A stretch of DNA of 64,000 bases from Methylocystis sp. GTDB taxonomy: Bacteria; Pseudomonadota; Alphaproteobacteria; Rhizobiales; Beijerinckiaceae. The notes under the pieces are model-generated. The model was given only the letters and a program-made list of their open reading frames with translations. It was not told where the DNA came from and did not search any database. Position numbers and translations under genes: made by a program. The DNA lies in contig JACOUB010000001.1 of assembly GCA_016178015.1 (NCBI GenBank), positions 1-64,000 of the forward strand, read 5' to 3'. Shown piece after piece: positions 48,680 to 59,702 of the stretch (its first letter is position 1; the number at the start of each line of letters is the position of its first letter).

Positions 48680-49285
48680 ATGGTTGCGGAACTGGAGGCG
48701 CTCGGCACGCGGGTCAGCGCCGCCCTGCCCGGGGCGGTGACGGCCGTCAAGGTCGCTTTCGGCGAGTTGACGCTCGACGTGGAGACGGCGCGTTGGTTGG
48801 AAGTCGCGGCGCATCTGCGCGACGATCCGGGTTGTCTTTTCGTCAATTTCACTGATCTGACGGCCGCCGATTATCCTGAACGCGAGCAGCGTTTCGATGT
48901 CGTTTTGCACCTCCTGTCGCCCAAGCACAATCGCCGCATTCGCGTGAAGACGCAGACCGACGAGCAGACGCCTTTAGCTTCGCTCACGGGTCTCTTTCCC
49001 GGCGCCGATTGGTATGAACGCGAAACATACGATCTGTTCGGCGTGACCTTCTCGGGCCATCCGGATCTGCGCCGCATCATGACCGACTACGGCTTCGACG
49101 GGCATCCGCTGCGCAAGGATTTCCCAATGACCGGCTTCGTCGAGGTGCGCTACGACGACGAGCAGAAACGCGTCGTCTATGAACCGGTGAAACTGCCGCA
49201 GGAATACCGCCAGTTCGATTTTCTCTCGCCGTGGGAAGGGGTGGATTACGAGCTGCCGGGGGATGAGAAGGCGAAGGGGCAGTAG
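48680..49285 (+). CDS. nuoC: NADH-quinone oxidoreductase subunit C
   Basis: A 201-residue 30-kDa-type subunit of the peripheral arm. The signature [37 protein letters not shown] and [14 protein letters not shown] are fully conserved. NuoC and NuoD are separate here, unlike the fused E. coli form. ATG 48680 follows AAGGAA; the frame continues open upstream through the repeat to a GTG at 48593. A 258-bp gap with a repeat module separates it from nuoD. Confidence 0.96.
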   Translation: MVAELEALGTRVSAALPGAVTAVKVAFGELTLDVETARWLEVAAHLRDDPGCLFVNFTDLTAADYPEREQRFDVVLHLLSPKHNRRIRVKTQTDEQTPLASLTGLFPGADWYERETYDLFGVTFSGHPDLRRIMTDYGFDGHPLRKDFPMTGFVEVRYDDEQKRVVYEPVKLPQEYRQFDFLSPWEGVDYELPGDEKAKGQ

Positions 49286-49336
49286 GCAGTCGGGAATGAC
49301 AAGAACTCCGGATAATCAGTTCGGCTGGGCGCGAAT

Positions 49337-49467
49337 CCTTCTCCCACTTGTGGGAGAAGGTGGCCCGGCGAAGCCGGGTCGGATGAGGGCCGACAGGCTT
49401 GCGCGCGGCGCCGCCCTCATCCGTCGCGCATTGGCGCGCCACCTTCTCCCGCAAGCGGGAGAAGGCA
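49337..49467. repeat. Palindromic repeat family B module 3
   Basis: Forward unit (CCTTCTCCCACTTGTGGG plus AGAAGG, then GGCCCGGCGAAGCCGGGTCG) and reverse unit (to CGCAAGCGGGAGAAGG) face each other as at 38831-38967. It fills the gap between nuoC and nuoD, inside the operon. Confidence 0.88.
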
Positions 49468-49543
49468 GTCCCGCTCGTTCGAGTCTTTCGGCCGGACTTG
49501 GCATGATCTTCTCCTCGCTATTCGCCTGCTGTGGACAGACGCG

Positions 49544-50734
49544 ATGACTGACCAAAGCCTCCGCACCTTCGCCATCAACTTCGGCCCGCAGCATCCGGCG
49601 GCGCACGGCGTCTTGCGCCTTATTCTCGAACTCGACGGCGAGGTGGTCGAGCGCGTCGATCCGCATGTGGGATTTCTGCATCGCGGCACCGAGAAGCTGA
49701 TGGAGGCGCGCACCTATCTCCAGAATGTCCCCTACTTTGATCGGCTCGACTACGTGGCGCCGATGAACCAGGAACACGCATTCTGCTTAGCGATCGAGCG
49801 GCTGCTCGGCATCGAGGTTCCGCGCCGCGGCCAGCTCATCCGCGTGCTCTATTGCGAAATCGGCCGGCTGCTGTCGCATCTCTTGTGCGTCACCGCGCAA
49901 GCCATGGACGTCGGCGCGCTGACGCCGCCGCTTTGGGGTTATGAACAACGCGAAAAGCTCATGGTGTTCTATGAGCGGGCCAGCGGCGCGCGCATGCACG
50001 CCAATTATTTCCGCCCCGGCGGCGTGGCGCGCGACTGCCCGGACCAACTCATCGAAGACATCGGCGCCTTCTGCGGTCCCTTCCTGCAAGTCTGCGAGGA
50101 TCTCGACGTACTGTTCATCGGCAACCGCATCTTCAAGCAGCGCAACGTCGACATCGGCGTCGTCTCGCTCGAGGACGCTTGGAAATTGGGATTTTCCGGG
50201 GTCATGGTGCGCGGCTCCGGCGCGGCTTGGGACTTGCGCAAAGCGCAGCCCTACGAGTGTTACGAGGAGATGGAGTTCGACATCCCGGTCGGCAAGCACG
50301 GCGACAGCTACGATCGCGCGGTCATCCGCATGGAGGAGATGCGCCAATCCACGCGCATCATAAGGCAGTGCGTGGATAAGCTGCTTAAGGCGGAAAACCG
50401 CGGCCCGGTCGCAACGGCAAACAACAAATACGTTCCGCCCTCGCGCCGCGAGATGAAACGCTCGATGGAGGCGTTGATCCATCATTTCAAGCTCTTTACC
50501 GAAGGATTCAAGGTTCCGGCCGGCGAGGTCTATGCCGCCGTCGAGGCGCCCAAGGGCGAATTCGGCGTCTATCTGGTTGCGGACGGCACCGACAAACCCT
50601 ATCGCTGCAAGATCCGCGCGCCGGGCTTTGCGCATCTGCAGGCCATGGACTTCTTGTGCAAGAAGCACATGCTCGCCGACGTTGCGGCGATCTTGGGTTC
50701 GCTCGATATCGTGTTTGGGGAGATCGATCGCTGA
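49544..50734 (+). CDS. nuoD: NADH-quinone oxidoreductase subunit D
   Basis: A 396-residue 49-kDa subunit related to hydrogenase large subunits, forming the quinone pocket with Nuo[15 protein letters not shown] holds the quinone-site His; [25 protein letters not shown], and the ending [21 protein letters not shown] are typical. ATG 49544. Its stop overlaps the nuoE start as TGATG. Confidence 0.97.
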   Translation: MTDQSLRTFAINFGPQHPAAHGVLRLILELDGEVVERVDPHVGFLHRGTEKLMEARTYLQNVPYFDRLDYVAPMNQEHAFCLAIERLLGIEVPRRGQLIRVLYCEIGRLLSHLLCVTAQAMDVGALTPPLWGYEQREKLMVFYERASGARMHANYFRPGGVARDCPDQLIEDIGAFCGPFLQVCEDLDVLFIGNRIFKQRNVDIGVVSLEDAWKLGFSGVMVRGSGAAWDLRKAQPYECYEEMEFDIPVGKHGDSYDRAVIRMEEMRQSTRIIRQCVDKLLKAENRGPVATANNKYVPPSRREMKRSMEALIHHFKLFTEGFKVPAGEVYAAVEAPKGEFGVYLVADGTDKPYRCKIRAPGFAHLQAMDFLCKKHMLADVAAILGSLDIVFGEIDR

Positions 50735-51360
50735 TGTCCGTGCGCCGTCTCGCCGAACAGCAACCCGATGCGTTCGAATTCACGCCGCAGAACAAGGCGT
50801 GGCTCGACCAGCAGATCGCCAAATATCCCGACGGACGGCAGGCCTCCGCCGTCGTGCCGGCGCTGTGGCGGGCGCAAAAGCAAAACGACAATTGGCTGCC
50901 GCGCGCCGCTCTCGAGCAGGTCGCCGATGCGCTCGCAATGCCTTACATCCGGGTAATGGAGGTCGCGACCTTCTACACGATGTTCAACCTCGAGCCGGTG
51001 GGGAAATTCTATATTCAGCTCTGCGGCACGACGCCCTGCATGTTGTCTGGCTCCGACGATCTCATCGCCGTGCTCAAACGCCGCGTCGGCCCGCAGCGCA
51101 CGGTGAGCGCCGATGGTCTCTTTTCCTGGCTCGAAGTCGAGTGCCTGGGCGCCTGCTGCAATGCGCCGATGGCGCAGATCAACGACGACTATTACGAGGA
51201 CTTGACGGCGGCGAACTTCGAGAAGCTGCTCGACGATCTCGCCGCTGGCCGCGACGTGAACAAGGGTTCGCAGAGCGGCCGCGTTTCGTCCGAGCCGGCG
51301 GGTAGGCTGACGAGCCTCGTCTCGCTCTATGGCGAGCGCGACACGAGCGACGGGGATTAA
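50734..51360 (+). CDS. nuoE: NADH-quinone oxidoreductase subunit E
   Basis: A 208-residue thioredoxin-like subunit with the [2Fe-2S] cluster N1a. The ligands are in [10 protein letters not shown] and [27 protein letters not shown] is the conserved region before them. The C-terminal 40 residues ([20 protein letters not shown]) are the extension usual in Alphaproteobacteria. ATG 50734 overlaps the nuoD stop. Confidence 0.96.
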   Translation: MSVRRLAEQQPDAFEFTPQNKAWLDQQIAKYPDGRQASAVVPALWRAQKQNDNWLPRAALEQVADALAMPYIRVMEVATFYTMFNLEPVGKFYIQLCGTTPCMLSGSDDLIAVLKRRVGPQRTVSADGLFSWLEVECLGACCNAPMAQINDDYYEDLTAANFEKLLDDLAAGRDVNKGSQSGRVSSEPAGRLTSLVSLYGERDTSDGD

Positions 51361-51370
51361 AGGACGAAGC

Positions 51371-52675
51371 ATGCTCGCCGACCACGATCGCATCTTCACC
51401 AATCTTTACGGGCTCGGCGATAAGAGCCTGGCCGGCGCGCGCAAGCGCGGCGCTTGGAACAACACCAAGGCCCTGCTCAAAAAAGGCAAGGACAAGATCA
51501 TCGCCGAGGTGAAGGAATCGGGGCTGCGCGGACGCGGCGGCGCCGGCTTCTCCACCGGCCTCAAATGGTCGTTCATGCCCAAGCAACCGGACCCGGCGCG
51601 ACCCTCCTATCTCGTCGTCAACGCCGACGAGTCGGAGCCCGGCACCTGCAAGGACCGCGAGATCATGCGCAACGACCCGCATCTGCTGGTCGAGGGCTGT
51701 CTCGTCGCCTCCTTCGCCATGGGCGCCCAAACTTGCTACATTTATGTGCGCGGCGAATTTGTCGCCGAGCGCGAGGCGCTGCAGCGGGCCGTCGACGAGG
51801 CCTATGCGGCGCGGCTCATCGGCAGGAACAACAGTCACGGCTGGCCCTTCGATCTTTACGTCCATCACGGCGCCGGCGCTTATATCTGCGGCGAGGAGAC
51901 GGCGCTGCTCGAGAGCCTCGAGGGCAAGAAGGGAATGCCGCGCCTAAAACCGCCGTTCCCGGCCCATGTCGGCCTCTACGGCTGCCCAACGACCGTCAAC
52001 AATGTGGAATCCATCGCCGTGGTTCCCACCATCTTGCGACGCGGCTCGCACTGGTTTGCCGGCATCGGCAGGCCCAACAACACCGGCACGAAGCTGTTCA
52101 GCGTCTCGGGCCATGTGAACCGGCCGTGCAACGTCGAGGAGGCAATGTCGATCTCGTTCCGCGAATTGATCGAGCGCCATTGCGGCGGCGTTCGCGGCGG
52201 CTGGGGCAATCTGCTCGCGGTCATCCCCGGCGGCTCGTCGGTGCGCTGCGTGCCGGCCCATCAAATCATCGACTGCCCGATGGACTTCGACAGCTTGGCG
52301 AAGCTTGGCTCGGGGCTCGGCACGGCGGCGGCGATCGTCATGGACAAGTCCACCGACATCATCCGCGCCATCGCCCGTATTTCATACTTCTACAAGCACG
52401 AGAGCTGCGGCCAATGCACGCCCTGCCGCGAGGGCGCCGGCTGGATGTGGCGCGTCGTCGCGCGCATGGTCGAGGGCCGGGCGCACAAACGCGAGATCGA
52501 CACGCTGTTCGAGGTGTCGAAACAAATCGAAGGCCACACCATCTGCGCGCTGGGCGATGCGGCGGCTTGGCCCATCCAAGGCCTCATCACGCATTTCCGC
52601 GACGTGATCGAGCGGCGTATCGACCAATACGCGGCCAATCCGCATCCAGAGCCGATACGCATGGCGGCGGAGTAG
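51371..52675 (+). CDS. nuoF: NADH-quinone oxidoreductase subunit F
   Basis: A 434-residue subunit that binds NADH and FMN and holds cluster N3. [15 protein letters not shown] and [13 protein letters not shown] form the FMN/NADH sites; [12 protein letters not shown] plus the later Cys in [12 protein letters not shown] ligate the [4Fe-4S] cluster. ATG 51371 follows AAGGACGAAG. Its last codons and the following 12 bases are duplicated 51 bases downstream, before the inserted small gene. Confidence 0.97.
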   Translation: MLADHDRIFTNLYGLGDKSLAGARKRGAWNNTKALLKKGKDKIIAEVKESGLRGRGGAGFSTGLKWSFMPKQPDPARPSYLVVNADESEPGTCKDREIMRNDPHLLVEGCLVASFAMGAQTCYIYVRGEFVAEREALQRAVDEAYAARLIGRNNSHGWPFDLYVHHGAGAYICGEETALLESLEGKKGMPRLKPPFPAHVGLYGCPTTVNNVESIAVVPTILRRGSHWFAGIGRPNNTGTKLFSVSGHVNRPCNVEEAMSISFRELIERHCGGVRGGWGNLLAVIPGGSSVRCVPAHQIIDCPMDFDSLAKLGSGLGTAAAIVMDKSTDIIRAIARISYFYKHESCGQCTPCREGAGWMWRVVARMVEGRAHKREIDTLFEVSKQIEGHTICALGDAAAWPIQGLITHFRDVIERRIDQYAANPHPEPIRMAAE

Positions 52676-52731
52676 AGGACGATGCCTTTTGCGAGCGCCT
52701 TTGAAGCGCGCCAGAAGACGGAGTAGAGGCG

Positions 52732-52983
52732 ATGGCGCAAGAACCAGACGATCTCGTGCCGCGGCTGTTGCGCGAAATTCGCGGTGATATCTCCGTGCTG
52801 CGGGAACGCTCGGAAGAACATTCGGAGCAGTTCAAGGCCTTGCGCAAAGAGATACGCGACTGGCAGGAAACGACGGCGACCGCTACAGGCTTTTCCATGC
52901 ACGCGAACATTCGCAACACCGCCTTGGAAGTGGAAATCGCCGACCTGAAAAAGCGCGTCGAGAAATTGGAGAAGGTGAAGTGA
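52732..52983 (+). CDS. Small coiled-coil protein inside the nuo operon
   Basis: An 83-residue, highly charged protein between nuoF and nuoG, a position usually empty. Two coiled-coil-prone segments ([20 protein letters not shown] and [20 protein letters not shown]) flank a short loop ([14 protein letters not shown]). There are no Cys and no membrane helix. GAGG lies before ATG 52732 and its stop overlaps the nuoG GTG start, so it is translated with the operon. I recognise no family. A 14-codon frame (52682-52726) precedes it, ending with the same bases as nuoF. It could be a host-specific assembly or regulatory factor, or a harmless insertion. Confidence 0.8.
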   Translation: MAQEPDDLVPRLLREIRGDISVLRERSEEHSEQFKALRKEIRDWQETTATATGFSMHANIRNTALEVEIADLKKRVEKLEKVK

Positions 52984-55055
52984 CCAAGATTCTCGTCGAT
53001 GGGATAGAGGTCGACGTCCCCGCCGAATACACGCTGTTGCAGGCGTGCGAGGAGGCCGGCGTCGAAGTGCCGCGCTTTTGTTATCACGAACGCCTGTCGA
53101 TCGCCGGCAATTGCCGCATGTGCCTGGTCGAGGTGAAGGGAGGGCCGCCGAAGCCGCAGGCCTCCTGCGCCATGGCGGTAAAGGATTTGCGTCCCGGGCC
53201 ACAAGGCGCGCCGCCGGAAGTGCTCACCAAGTCGCCGATGGTGAAGAAAGCCCGCGAAGGCGTGATGGAGTTCCTGCTCATCAATCATCCGCTCGATTGC
53301 CCCATTTGCGATCAAGGCGGCGAATGCGACCTGCAGGACGAGGCCATGGCCTATGGCGTCGATTCCTCGCGCTACGCCGAGAACAAGCGCGCCGTCGAGG
53401 ACAAATACATCGGGCCGCTGATCAAGACCGAGATGAACCGCTGCATTCATTGCACGCGCTGCGTCCGTTTCACCGCCGAAGTGGCCGGAACCGGCGACAT
53501 GGGCGCCATTGGCCGCGGCGAGGACATGGAGATCGCCACCTATTTGCAGAGCGCCATGACCTCCGAATTGCAGGGCAATGTCGCCGATCTCTGCCCGGTC
53601 GGCGCGCTGTTGCCGAAGCCGCAGAGTTATCGGGCGCGTTCCTGGGAATATCAGAAGACCGAAACGATCGACGTGCAGGACGCCCTCGGCGCCGCCATCA
53701 GGGTCGACGCGCGCGGTCGTGAAGTCATTCGCATTCTGCCGCGCGTCAACGACGCCGTGAACGAAGAGTGGATTTCCGACAAGACGCGGCAAGTCGTCGA
53801 CGGTCTCGCCACGCAACGTCTCGACCAGCCGTACGTTAAGGAAAACGGCCGTCTGCATCCGGCTTCTTGGGAGAGAGCGTTTGCTGCCATCGCCGCCAAG
53901 GTAAAATCCGCGCCGGCGGGCAGGATCGGCGCGCTCGTCGGCGATCTCGCTGGCTTGGAGGAAATCTTCGCGCTGAAGCTGCTCATGGAAAAACTCGGCA
54001 GCGTCAACCTCGATTGCCGCCAGGACGGCGCCAAGCTCGACCCGAAATTCGGCCGCGCGTCGTACCTCTTCAACGCGACGATCGCCGGAATCGAGGACGC
54101 AGACGGGCTGCTGATCATCGGCTCAAATCCCCGCCAGGAAGCGCCGGTTCTCAACGCGCGCATCCGCAAACGCTGGCTCAAAGGCGGTTTCTCCATCGGC
54201 CTCGTCGGCGAGCAAGCCGATCTGACTTACGATTACGCCTATCTCGGAACGGGACCGGAATCGCTGCTGCATTTTATCGAACACAATCGGGTTGCGGCGC
54301 AGAAGCGGCTGGTCCTTGTCGGTCAAGGCGCCTTGGCGCGGCCAGACGGCGCCGCCGTTCTGGCGTTGGCGGCGCAGGCTGCGCAAAAGCATGGCGGCGT
54401 GAGCGACGGCTGGAATGGGTTCAGCGTGCTGCATACTGCGGCGGCGCGCGTCGGCGCCCTCGATGTCGGCTTCACGCCTGGCGACGGCGGGCTCGATGCG
54501 CAAGCCATGGCCAAGACCGGAGCGCTCGACCTTCTGTTCAACCTCGGCGCCGATGAAATCGACGTCGAGCCTGGCGCCTTCGTCGTCTATATCGGCACGC
54601 ACGGCGATCGCGGCGCGCATCGCGCCGACGTGATTCTGCCCGGCGCGGCCTATACCGAAAAATCCGGCCTCTACGTCAACACCGAAGGACGCGTGCAGGC
54701 GTCCTCGCGCGCTGCCTTCCCGCCCGGCGACGCCCGCGAGGACTGGGCGATCCTGCGCGCCTTGTCGGGGGCGTTGGGGCGTCCCCTCCCCTTCGATTCG
54801 CTCACGCAATTGCGCGCCAAACTCGTCGCCGCGCATCCGCGCCTTTGCAACATCGATGCGATCGAACGAGCCGATCCCGCCCACATCCGCGCGCTTGCCG
54901 CGCTGCCGGCGTCGGCCTCGAAGGAAGGTTTCGCGTCGATCGTTGCGGATTTCTATCTGACCAATCCGATCGCCAGGGCGTCCGCCGTCATGGCCGAGTG
55001 CTCGGCGCTGGCCCAAGGGTTGGCCAAAGCCCGGCTGAAACAAGCGGCGGAATAG
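52980..55055 (+). CDS. nuoG: NADH-quinone oxidoreductase subunit G
   Basis: A 691-residue 75-kDa subunit with an N-terminal ferredoxin-like part. The [2Fe-2S] ligands are in [18 protein letters not shown], the His-ligated N5 cluster in [18 protein letters not shown], and N4 in [11 protein letters not shown]. The molybdopterin-oxidoreductase-like domain follows and lacks a cofactor. The start is GTG 52980, overlapping the small coiled-coil gene stop. Length is typical for Alphaproteobacteria. Confidence 0.97.
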   Translation: MTKILVDGIEVDVPAEYTLLQACEEAGVEVPRFCYHERLSIAGNCRMCLVEVKGGPPKPQASCAMAVKDLRPGPQGAPPEVLTKSPMVKKAREGVMEFLLINHPLDCPICDQGGECDLQDEAMAYGVDSSRYAENKRAVEDKYIGPLIKTEMNRCIHCTRCVRFTAEVAGTGDMGAIGRGEDMEIATYLQSAMTSELQGNVADLCPVGALLPKPQSYRARSWEYQKTETIDVQDALGAAIRVDARGREVIRILPRVNDAVNEEWISDKTRQVVDGLATQRLDQPYVKENGRLHPASWERAFAAIAAKVKSAPAGRIGALVGDLAGLEEIFALKLLMEKLGSVNLDCRQDGAKLDPKFGRASYLFNATIAGIEDADGLLIIGSNPRQEAPVLNARIRKRWLKGGFSIGLVGEQADLTYDYAYLGTGPESLLHFIEHNRVAAQKRLVLVGQGALARPDGAAVLALAAQAAQKHGGVSDGWNGFSVLHTAAARVGALDVGFTPGDGGLDAQAMAKTGALDLLFNLGADEIDVEPGAFVVYIGTHGDRGAHRADVILPGAAYTEKSGLYVNTEGRVQASSRAAFPPGDAREDWAILRALSGALGRPLPFDSLTQLRAKLVAAHPRLCNIDAIERADPAHIRALAALPASASKEGFASIVADFYLTNPIARASAVMAECSALAQGLAKARLKQAAE

Positions 55056-55065
55056 GAGCATCGAC

Positions 55066-56088
55066 GTGATCGACGGTTGGTTGCCGCCTCTCCTCATCAT
55101 CGCTGTCAAGAGCCTCGTCCTGCTGGTGGCCCTGCTGGTTTTCATCGCCTATGTGATTTTGGCCGACCGCAAAATCTGGGCGGCGGTGATGTTGCGGCGC
55201 GGGCCGAATGTCGTTGGTCCTTGGGGCCTGTTGCAACTGTTTGCGGACTTCATCAAATTCGTGTTGAAGGAGCCGGTCATCCCGGACATGACCAACAAGG
55301 GCGTGTTCCTGCTCGCGCCCTTCGTGATGGCGACGCTGTCGCTTGCCGCCTGGGCGGTCATACCGCTTGCCGACGGCTGGGCCATCGCCAACATCAATGT
55401 CGGCGTTCTGTTTATCTTCGCTTTGTCCTCGCTCGGCGTTTACGGCATCATCATGGGCGGCTGGGCGTCGAATTCCAAATATCCCTTCCTGTCCGCCTTG
55501 CGCTCGGCGGCGCAGATGGTGAGTTACGAAGTTTCGATCGGCTTCGTGTTCATCACCGTGCTGTTGTGCGCAGGTTCGCTCGACCTGACCGACATCGTGC
55601 GCGCCCAAGACACGCAATACGGCGTCCTCGGCTGGTATTGGCTGCGGCTGGCGCCGATGTTCGTCGTCTTCTTCGTTTCGGCGCTGGCGGAGACCAACCG
55701 CCCGCCCTTCGATCTCGTCGAAGCCGAGTCGGAACTCGTCGCCGGCTTCATGGTCGAATATTCGGCCACTCCGTATCTTTTGTTCATGCTGTCCGAATAT
55801 GTCGCCATCATAACGATGTGCGCATTGCTGACCATTCTGTTCTTCGGCGGTTGGCTGCCGCCCGTCAACATTGCGCCGTTGACCCTGGTGCCGGGCGTCG
55901 TCTGGTTCGTGCTCAAGGTGAGTTTCTTTTTCTTTTTCTTCGCGATGGCCAAAGCCATGGTGCCGCGCTATCGCTACGACCAGCTCATGCGTCTTGGCTG
56001 GAAAGTATTTCTGCCGCTTTCGCTGGCGATGGTCGTGCTGGTCGCCGCCGTGTTGCAGTTTCGCGGCGCGTCAGCGCTTGCGAATTGA
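55066..56088 (+). CDS. nuoH: NADH-quinone oxidoreductase subunit H
   Basis: A 340-residue membrane subunit with eight or nine helices linking the quinone chamber to the proton channels. [20 protein letters not shown] and [20 protein letters not shown] are the conserved loops, the second with the key Glu residues. GTG 55066 follows GGAG. Confidence 0.97.
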   Translation: MIDGWLPPLLIIAVKSLVLLVALLVFIAYVILADRKIWAAVMLRRGPNVVGPWGLLQLFADFIKFVLKEPVIPDMTNKGVFLLAPFVMATLSLAAWAVIPLADGWAIANINVGVLFIFALSSLGVYGIIMGGWASNSKYPFLSALRSAAQMVSYEVSIGFVFITVLLCAGSLDLTDIVRAQDTQYGVLGWYWLRLAPMFVVFFVSALAETNRPPFDLVEAESELVAGFMVEYSATPYLLFMLSEYVAIITMCALLTILFFGGWLPPVNIAPLTLVPGVVWFVLKVSFFFFFFAMAKAMVPRYRYDQLMRLGWKVFLPLSLAMVVLVAAVLQFRGASALAN

Positions 56089-56099
56089 AGGGTGACGTC

Positions 56100-56588
56100 A
56101 TGAGGTTGGACGCAGCAGCCAAGTCTCTCTTTCTGACCGAGTTCATCGCCGCCTTCTTCCTGACGATGCGCTATTTCTTCAAGCCGAAGGCGACGATCAA
56201 CTATCCGCACGAGAAGAATCCGCAGTCCCCGCGCTTTCGCGGCGAACATGCGCTGCGCCGCTATCCCAACGGCGAGGAGCGCTGCATCGCCTGCAAGCTG
56301 TGCGAGGCGATCTGCCCGGCGCAAGCCATCACCATCGAGGCGGGTCCGCGCCGCAACGACGGCACGCGGCGCACGACGCGCTACGACATCGACATGGTGA
56401 AATGCATCTATTGCGGCTTCTGTCAGGAAGCGTGTCCGGTCGACGCCATTGTCGAGGGGCCCAATTCCGAATTCTCGGTCGAGACCCGCGAGGAACTCTA
56501 CTACAACAAGGAGCGTCTGTTGGAAAACGGCGCGCGCTGGGAGCGCGAGCTTGCGCGCAACATCGCGCTCGACGCGCCTTACCGGTAA
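56100..56588 (+). CDS. nuoI: NADH-quinone oxidoreductase subunit I
   Basis: A 162-residue ferredoxin-like subunit with clusters N6a and N6b: [12 protein letters not shown] and [12 protein letters not shown]. The N-terminal amphipathic helix ([20 protein letters not shown]) anchors it to the membrane arm. ATG 56100. NDUFA12, encoded at 35596-36003, would bind next to this subunit. A 179-bp gap containing a family D palindrome follows. Confidence 0.97.
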   Translation: MRLDAAAKSLFLTEFIAAFFLTMRYFFKPKATINYPHEKNPQSPRFRGEHALRRYPNGEERCIACKLCEAICPAQAITIEAGPRRNDGTRRTTRYDIDMVKCIYCGFCQEACPVDAIVEGPNSEFSVETREELYYNKERLLENGARWERELARNIALDAPYR

Positions 56589-56649
56589 ATGCCAATGGCG
56601 AGAAACGTTCACCCGTCATTGCGAGCCGAAGGCGAAGCAGTGCGCCTCT

Positions 56650-56705
56650 TGGACCGCGAGCCTTCAGGCTCGCTTCATGCTGCGAGCCTGAAGGCTCGCG
56701 GTCCA
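56650..56705. repeat. Palindromic repeat family D, copy 2
   Basis: Arms 56650-56673 and 56682-56705 (beginning TGGACCGCGAGCC) are perfect 24-bp reverse complements around an eight-base loop, and match copy 1 at 47438-47499 except in the loop and last bases. It lies inside the nuo operon between nuoI and nuoJ. Confidence 0.95.
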
Positions 56706-56767
56706 TACATGACGGATCAATATTCGTCGCTGGCGTCAGAGGCCAAATCTTCCGGAAAGGGCGACAC

Positions 56768-57370
56768 GTGGCAGTAGCTTTTTTCTATCTGTTCTCGACC
56801 ATCATAATCGCCTCGGCGTTCATGGTGATCGTTGCGCGCAATCCCGTGCATTCGGTGCTCTTCCTCATTCTCGCCTTCGTCAATGGCGCCGGTCTGTTCC
56901 TGCTCGCTGGCGCGGAATTCCTCGCCATGATCCTCATCATCGTCTATGTCGGCGCGGTCGCTGTGCTGTTTTTGTTCGTCGTCATGATGCTGGACGTAGA
57001 TTTCGCCGAACTGAAGCAAGGGTTCCAGAAATACCTGCCGGTCGGCGCCGCGGTTGGCATTGTGGTCCTCGCCGAACTCGGCTTCGTCGCGCTAGGCTGG
57101 CAATCCGCGCCGTCCGCGCATGACGCGGCGGCTGCGCCGATCGTCGCGGGGATCACCAATACAGCGGCGCTCGGGCGCGTGCTCTACACCAAATATTTCG
57201 TATTCTTCCAAGCGTCCGCCCTGGTTTTGCTGACCGCCATGATCGGCGCCATCGTGCTTACCCTGCGCCATCGGCCGAGCATCAAGCGGCAGAACATCGC
57301 CGAGCAAAATGCGCGCACGCGCCAGAACGTCATCGACATCAAGAAAGTGCCCTCGCGGGCCGGCATCTGA
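56768..57370 (+). CDS. nuoJ: NADH-quinone oxidoreductase subunit J
   Basis: A 200-residue membrane subunit with five helices. [20 protein letters not shown] and [20 protein letters not shown] contain the conserved pi-bulge helix. The GTG start at 56768 follows AAAGGG; no ATG in frame fits the family opening (VAFFYLFS). The stop is 13 bases before nuoK. Confidence 0.95.
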   Translation: MAVAFFYLFSTIIIASAFMVIVARNPVHSVLFLILAFVNGAGLFLLAGAEFLAMILIIVYVGAVAVLFLFVVMMLDVDFAELKQGFQKYLPVGAAVGIVVLAELGFVALGWQSAPSAHDAAAAPIVAGITNTAALGRVLYTKYFVFFQASALVLLTAMIGAIVLTLRHRPSIKRQNIAEQNARTRQNVIDIKKVPSRAGI

Positions 57371-57383
57371 AAGGATCGCGCCA

Positions 57384-57692
57384 ATGACCATCGGTCTTAC
57401 GCATTATCTCGTCGTTACAGCGATCCTGTTCACGCTGGGGGTCGCCGGCATCATCTTGAACCGCAAGAACATCATCGTCATCTTGATGTCGGTCGAGCTG
57501 ATCCTGCTTGCGGTCACCATCAATCTCGTCGCCTTTTCGAATGCGCTCGGCGATTTGACGGGGCAGGCGTTCGCGCTGTTCGTGTTGACGGTTGCGGCGG
57601 CCGAAACGGCCATCGGGCTCGCCATTCTTGTCGCCTATTATCGCAACCGCGGCACCATCGCGGTCGAAGACATCAACATTTTGAAGGGCTGA
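57384..57692 (+). CDS. nuoK: NADH-quinone oxidoreductase subunit K
   Basis: A 102-residue, three-helix proton-channel subunit. [20 protein letters not shown] carries the essential membrane Glu, and [20 protein letters not shown] the second. Normal length; six bases separate it from nuoL. Confidence 0.97.
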   Translation: MTIGLTHYLVVTAILFTLGVAGIILNRKNIIVILMSVELILLAVTINLVAFSNALGDLTGQAFALFVLTVAAAETAIGLAILVAYYRNRGTIAVEDINILKG

Positions 57693-57698
57693 AGATCG

Positions 57699-59702
57699 AT
57701 GATTCAACTGGTCGTTTTCTTACCGCTGGTCGGCTTTCTCATCGCTGGCATGATCGGCTACAAAGTCGCGCCGCGCATCTCAGAACTCGTAACGACGAGC
57801 CTGCTGTTCGTCGCCATGGGGCTGTCGTGGAGCATATTTGTCGATGTCGGCCTCGGTCATGGGCGCGCCAGCACGCTGGCGCTCGCCAATTGGTTTGCCT
57901 CAGGCGCCCTCAACGTCGACTGGGCGCTGCGCGTCGACGCGTTGACCGCCGTCATGCTGGTCGTGGTGACCAGCGTCTCCGCGCTCGTGCATCTCTACTC
58001 GATCGGCTATATGCACGACGATCCGCACCGTCCGCGCTTCTTCGCCTATCTGTCGCTGTTCACGTTCGCCATGCTGACGCTGGCGACGGCCGACAATCTG
58101 GTGCAGATGTTTTTCGGCTGGGAGGGGGTTGGTCTCGCCTCGTATCTGCTCATTGGTTTCTGGCGCCACAAACCCTCGGCCAACGCCGCGGCGATCAAGG
58201 CCTTCATCGTCAACCGGGTCGGCGACTTCGGCTTCGCGCTCGGCATCTTTCTCATCTTCAAGCTGACGAAATCGGTGGCCTTCGACCAGGTGTTCGCGGC
58301 GGCGCCCGGCCTCGCCGGCCAAACGATCCATGTGTTCGGCGCCGACTTTGACGCGCTGACGCTCGCCACGTTCCTGTTGTTCACCGGGGCCATGGGCAAG
58401 TCTGCGCAGATTTTCCTCCACACCTGGCTGCCGGACGCAATGGAAGGCCCGACGCCGGTCTCCGCGCTCATTCACGCCGCGACCATGGTGACGGCCGGCG
58501 TGTTCATGGTGGCGCGCTTGTCGCCGCTGTTCGAATACGCTCCCGCGACGCTGACCTTCGTCACCATCATCGGCGCAACGACGGCGTTCGTCACGGCGAC
58601 CATCGGCCTCGTGCAAAACGACATCAAGCGCGTCATCGCCTATTCGACGTGCTCGCAGCTCGGCTATATGTTCGTCGCGGAAGGCGTCGGCGGCTACTCG
58701 CTCGGCATCTTCCATTTGTTCACGCACGCCTTCTTCAAAGCGCTGCTGTTCCTTGGCGCCGGCTCGGTGATCCTCGCCACGCACCACGAGCAGGACATGC
58801 GCAACATGGGCGGCCTACGCAAACACATCCCCGTCACCTTCGCCATGATGGCGATCGGCACGCTTTCGCTTACTGGATTTCCGTTTACCGCCGGCTATTT
58901 TTCCAAGGATGCGATCATCGAGGCGGCCTTCGCCGCCAGCCAACACGATGGCGCGGCGCTGTTCGCCTTCGTCGCGACGGTAATCGCCGCCGCGCTCACC
59001 TCCTTTTATTCCTGGCGCCTCATGTTCATGACCTTCTTCGGCAAGCGCGCGGCGCATGCGCGCGTCGCGCACGAGTATGAGGATGGCGCTCAGGCGCATG
59101 AAGGACAGCCGCACGAAGGCGAGCATGAGCATCACGCGCCGCATGAGTCGCCGCTCGTCGTGCTGGCGCCGCTCGCCGCCCTGGCGATCGGCGCATTGGC
59201 GGCGGGTCTCGCGTTCGAGGGACAGTTTGCCGGGCATGCTTATGAGGAATTCTGGAAGGGATCTTTGTTCACCAGTCAAGAAAACCACCTTCTGCAGGCG
59301 ATGCGCGACATCCCGGGCTGGGTTTCCTTTGCGCCCACCGTGATGATGGCGTTGGGCTTCGTCGTCGCGGTCTATGTCTACATTCTAGCGCCCGGCGCGG
59401 CGCAAAAGCTCGCCGGCGCCTTCCCCAGACTCTATCAATTCCTGCTCAACAAGTGGTATTTCGACGAGCTTTACGACGCCATGTTCGTGCGCCCGAGCTT
59501 CGCCATCGGGCGCTTGTTTTGGAAGGGCGGCGACGGCCGCATCATCGACGGGCTTGGTCCCGACGGCGTCGCCGCGCGCATCGTCGACGGCGCGCGCCTG
59601 GCGGTGCGGCTGCAGACCGGCTACGTCTATCACTACGCCTTCGCCATGCTCATCGGCGTCGCGCTCGTCGCCACTTGGTTCGTCGCTGGAGGACTGCGCT
59701 GA
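57699..59702 (+). CDS. nuoL: NADH-quinone oxidoreductase subunit L
   Basis: A 667-residue antiporter-like proton pump at the distal end of the membrane arm. [18 protein letters not shown] and [20 protein letters not shown] are conserved channel motifs. A His/Glu-rich loop (about residues 457-485, [17 protein letters not shown]) is inserted before the lateral-helix region, as often seen in Hyphomicrobiales. TGATG overlap with nuoM. Confidence 0.97.
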   Translation: MIQLVVFLPLVGFLIAGMIGYKVAPRISELVTTSLLFVAMGLSWSIFVDVGLGHGRASTLALANWFASGALNVDWALRVDALTAVMLVVVTSVSALVHLYSIGYMHDDPHRPRFFAYLSLFTFAMLTLATADNLVQMFFGWEGVGLASYLLIGFWRHKPSANAAAIKAFIVNRVGDFGFALGIFLIFKLTKSVAFDQVFAAAPGLAGQTIHVFGADFDALTLATFLLFTGAMGKSAQIFLHTWLPDAMEGPTPVSALIHAATMVTAGVFMVARLSPLFEYAPATLTFVTIIGATTAFVTATIGLVQNDIKRVIAYSTCSQLGYMFVAEGVGGYSLGIFHLFTHAFFKALLFLGAGSVILATHHEQDMRNMGGLRKHIPVTFAMMAIGTLSLTGFPFTAGYFSKDAIIEAAFAASQHDGAALFAFVATVIAAALTSFYSWRLMFMTFFGKRAAHARVAHEYEDGAQAHEGQPHEGEHEHHAPHESPLVVLAPLAALAIGALAAGLAFEGQFAGHAYEEFWKGSLFTSQENHLLQAMRDIPGWVSFAPTVMMALGFVVAVYVYILAPGAAQKLAGAFPRLYQFLLNKWYFDELYDAMFVRPSFAIGRLFWKGGDGRIIDGLGPDGVAARIVDGARLAVRLQTGYVYHYAFAMLIGVALVATWFVAGGLR

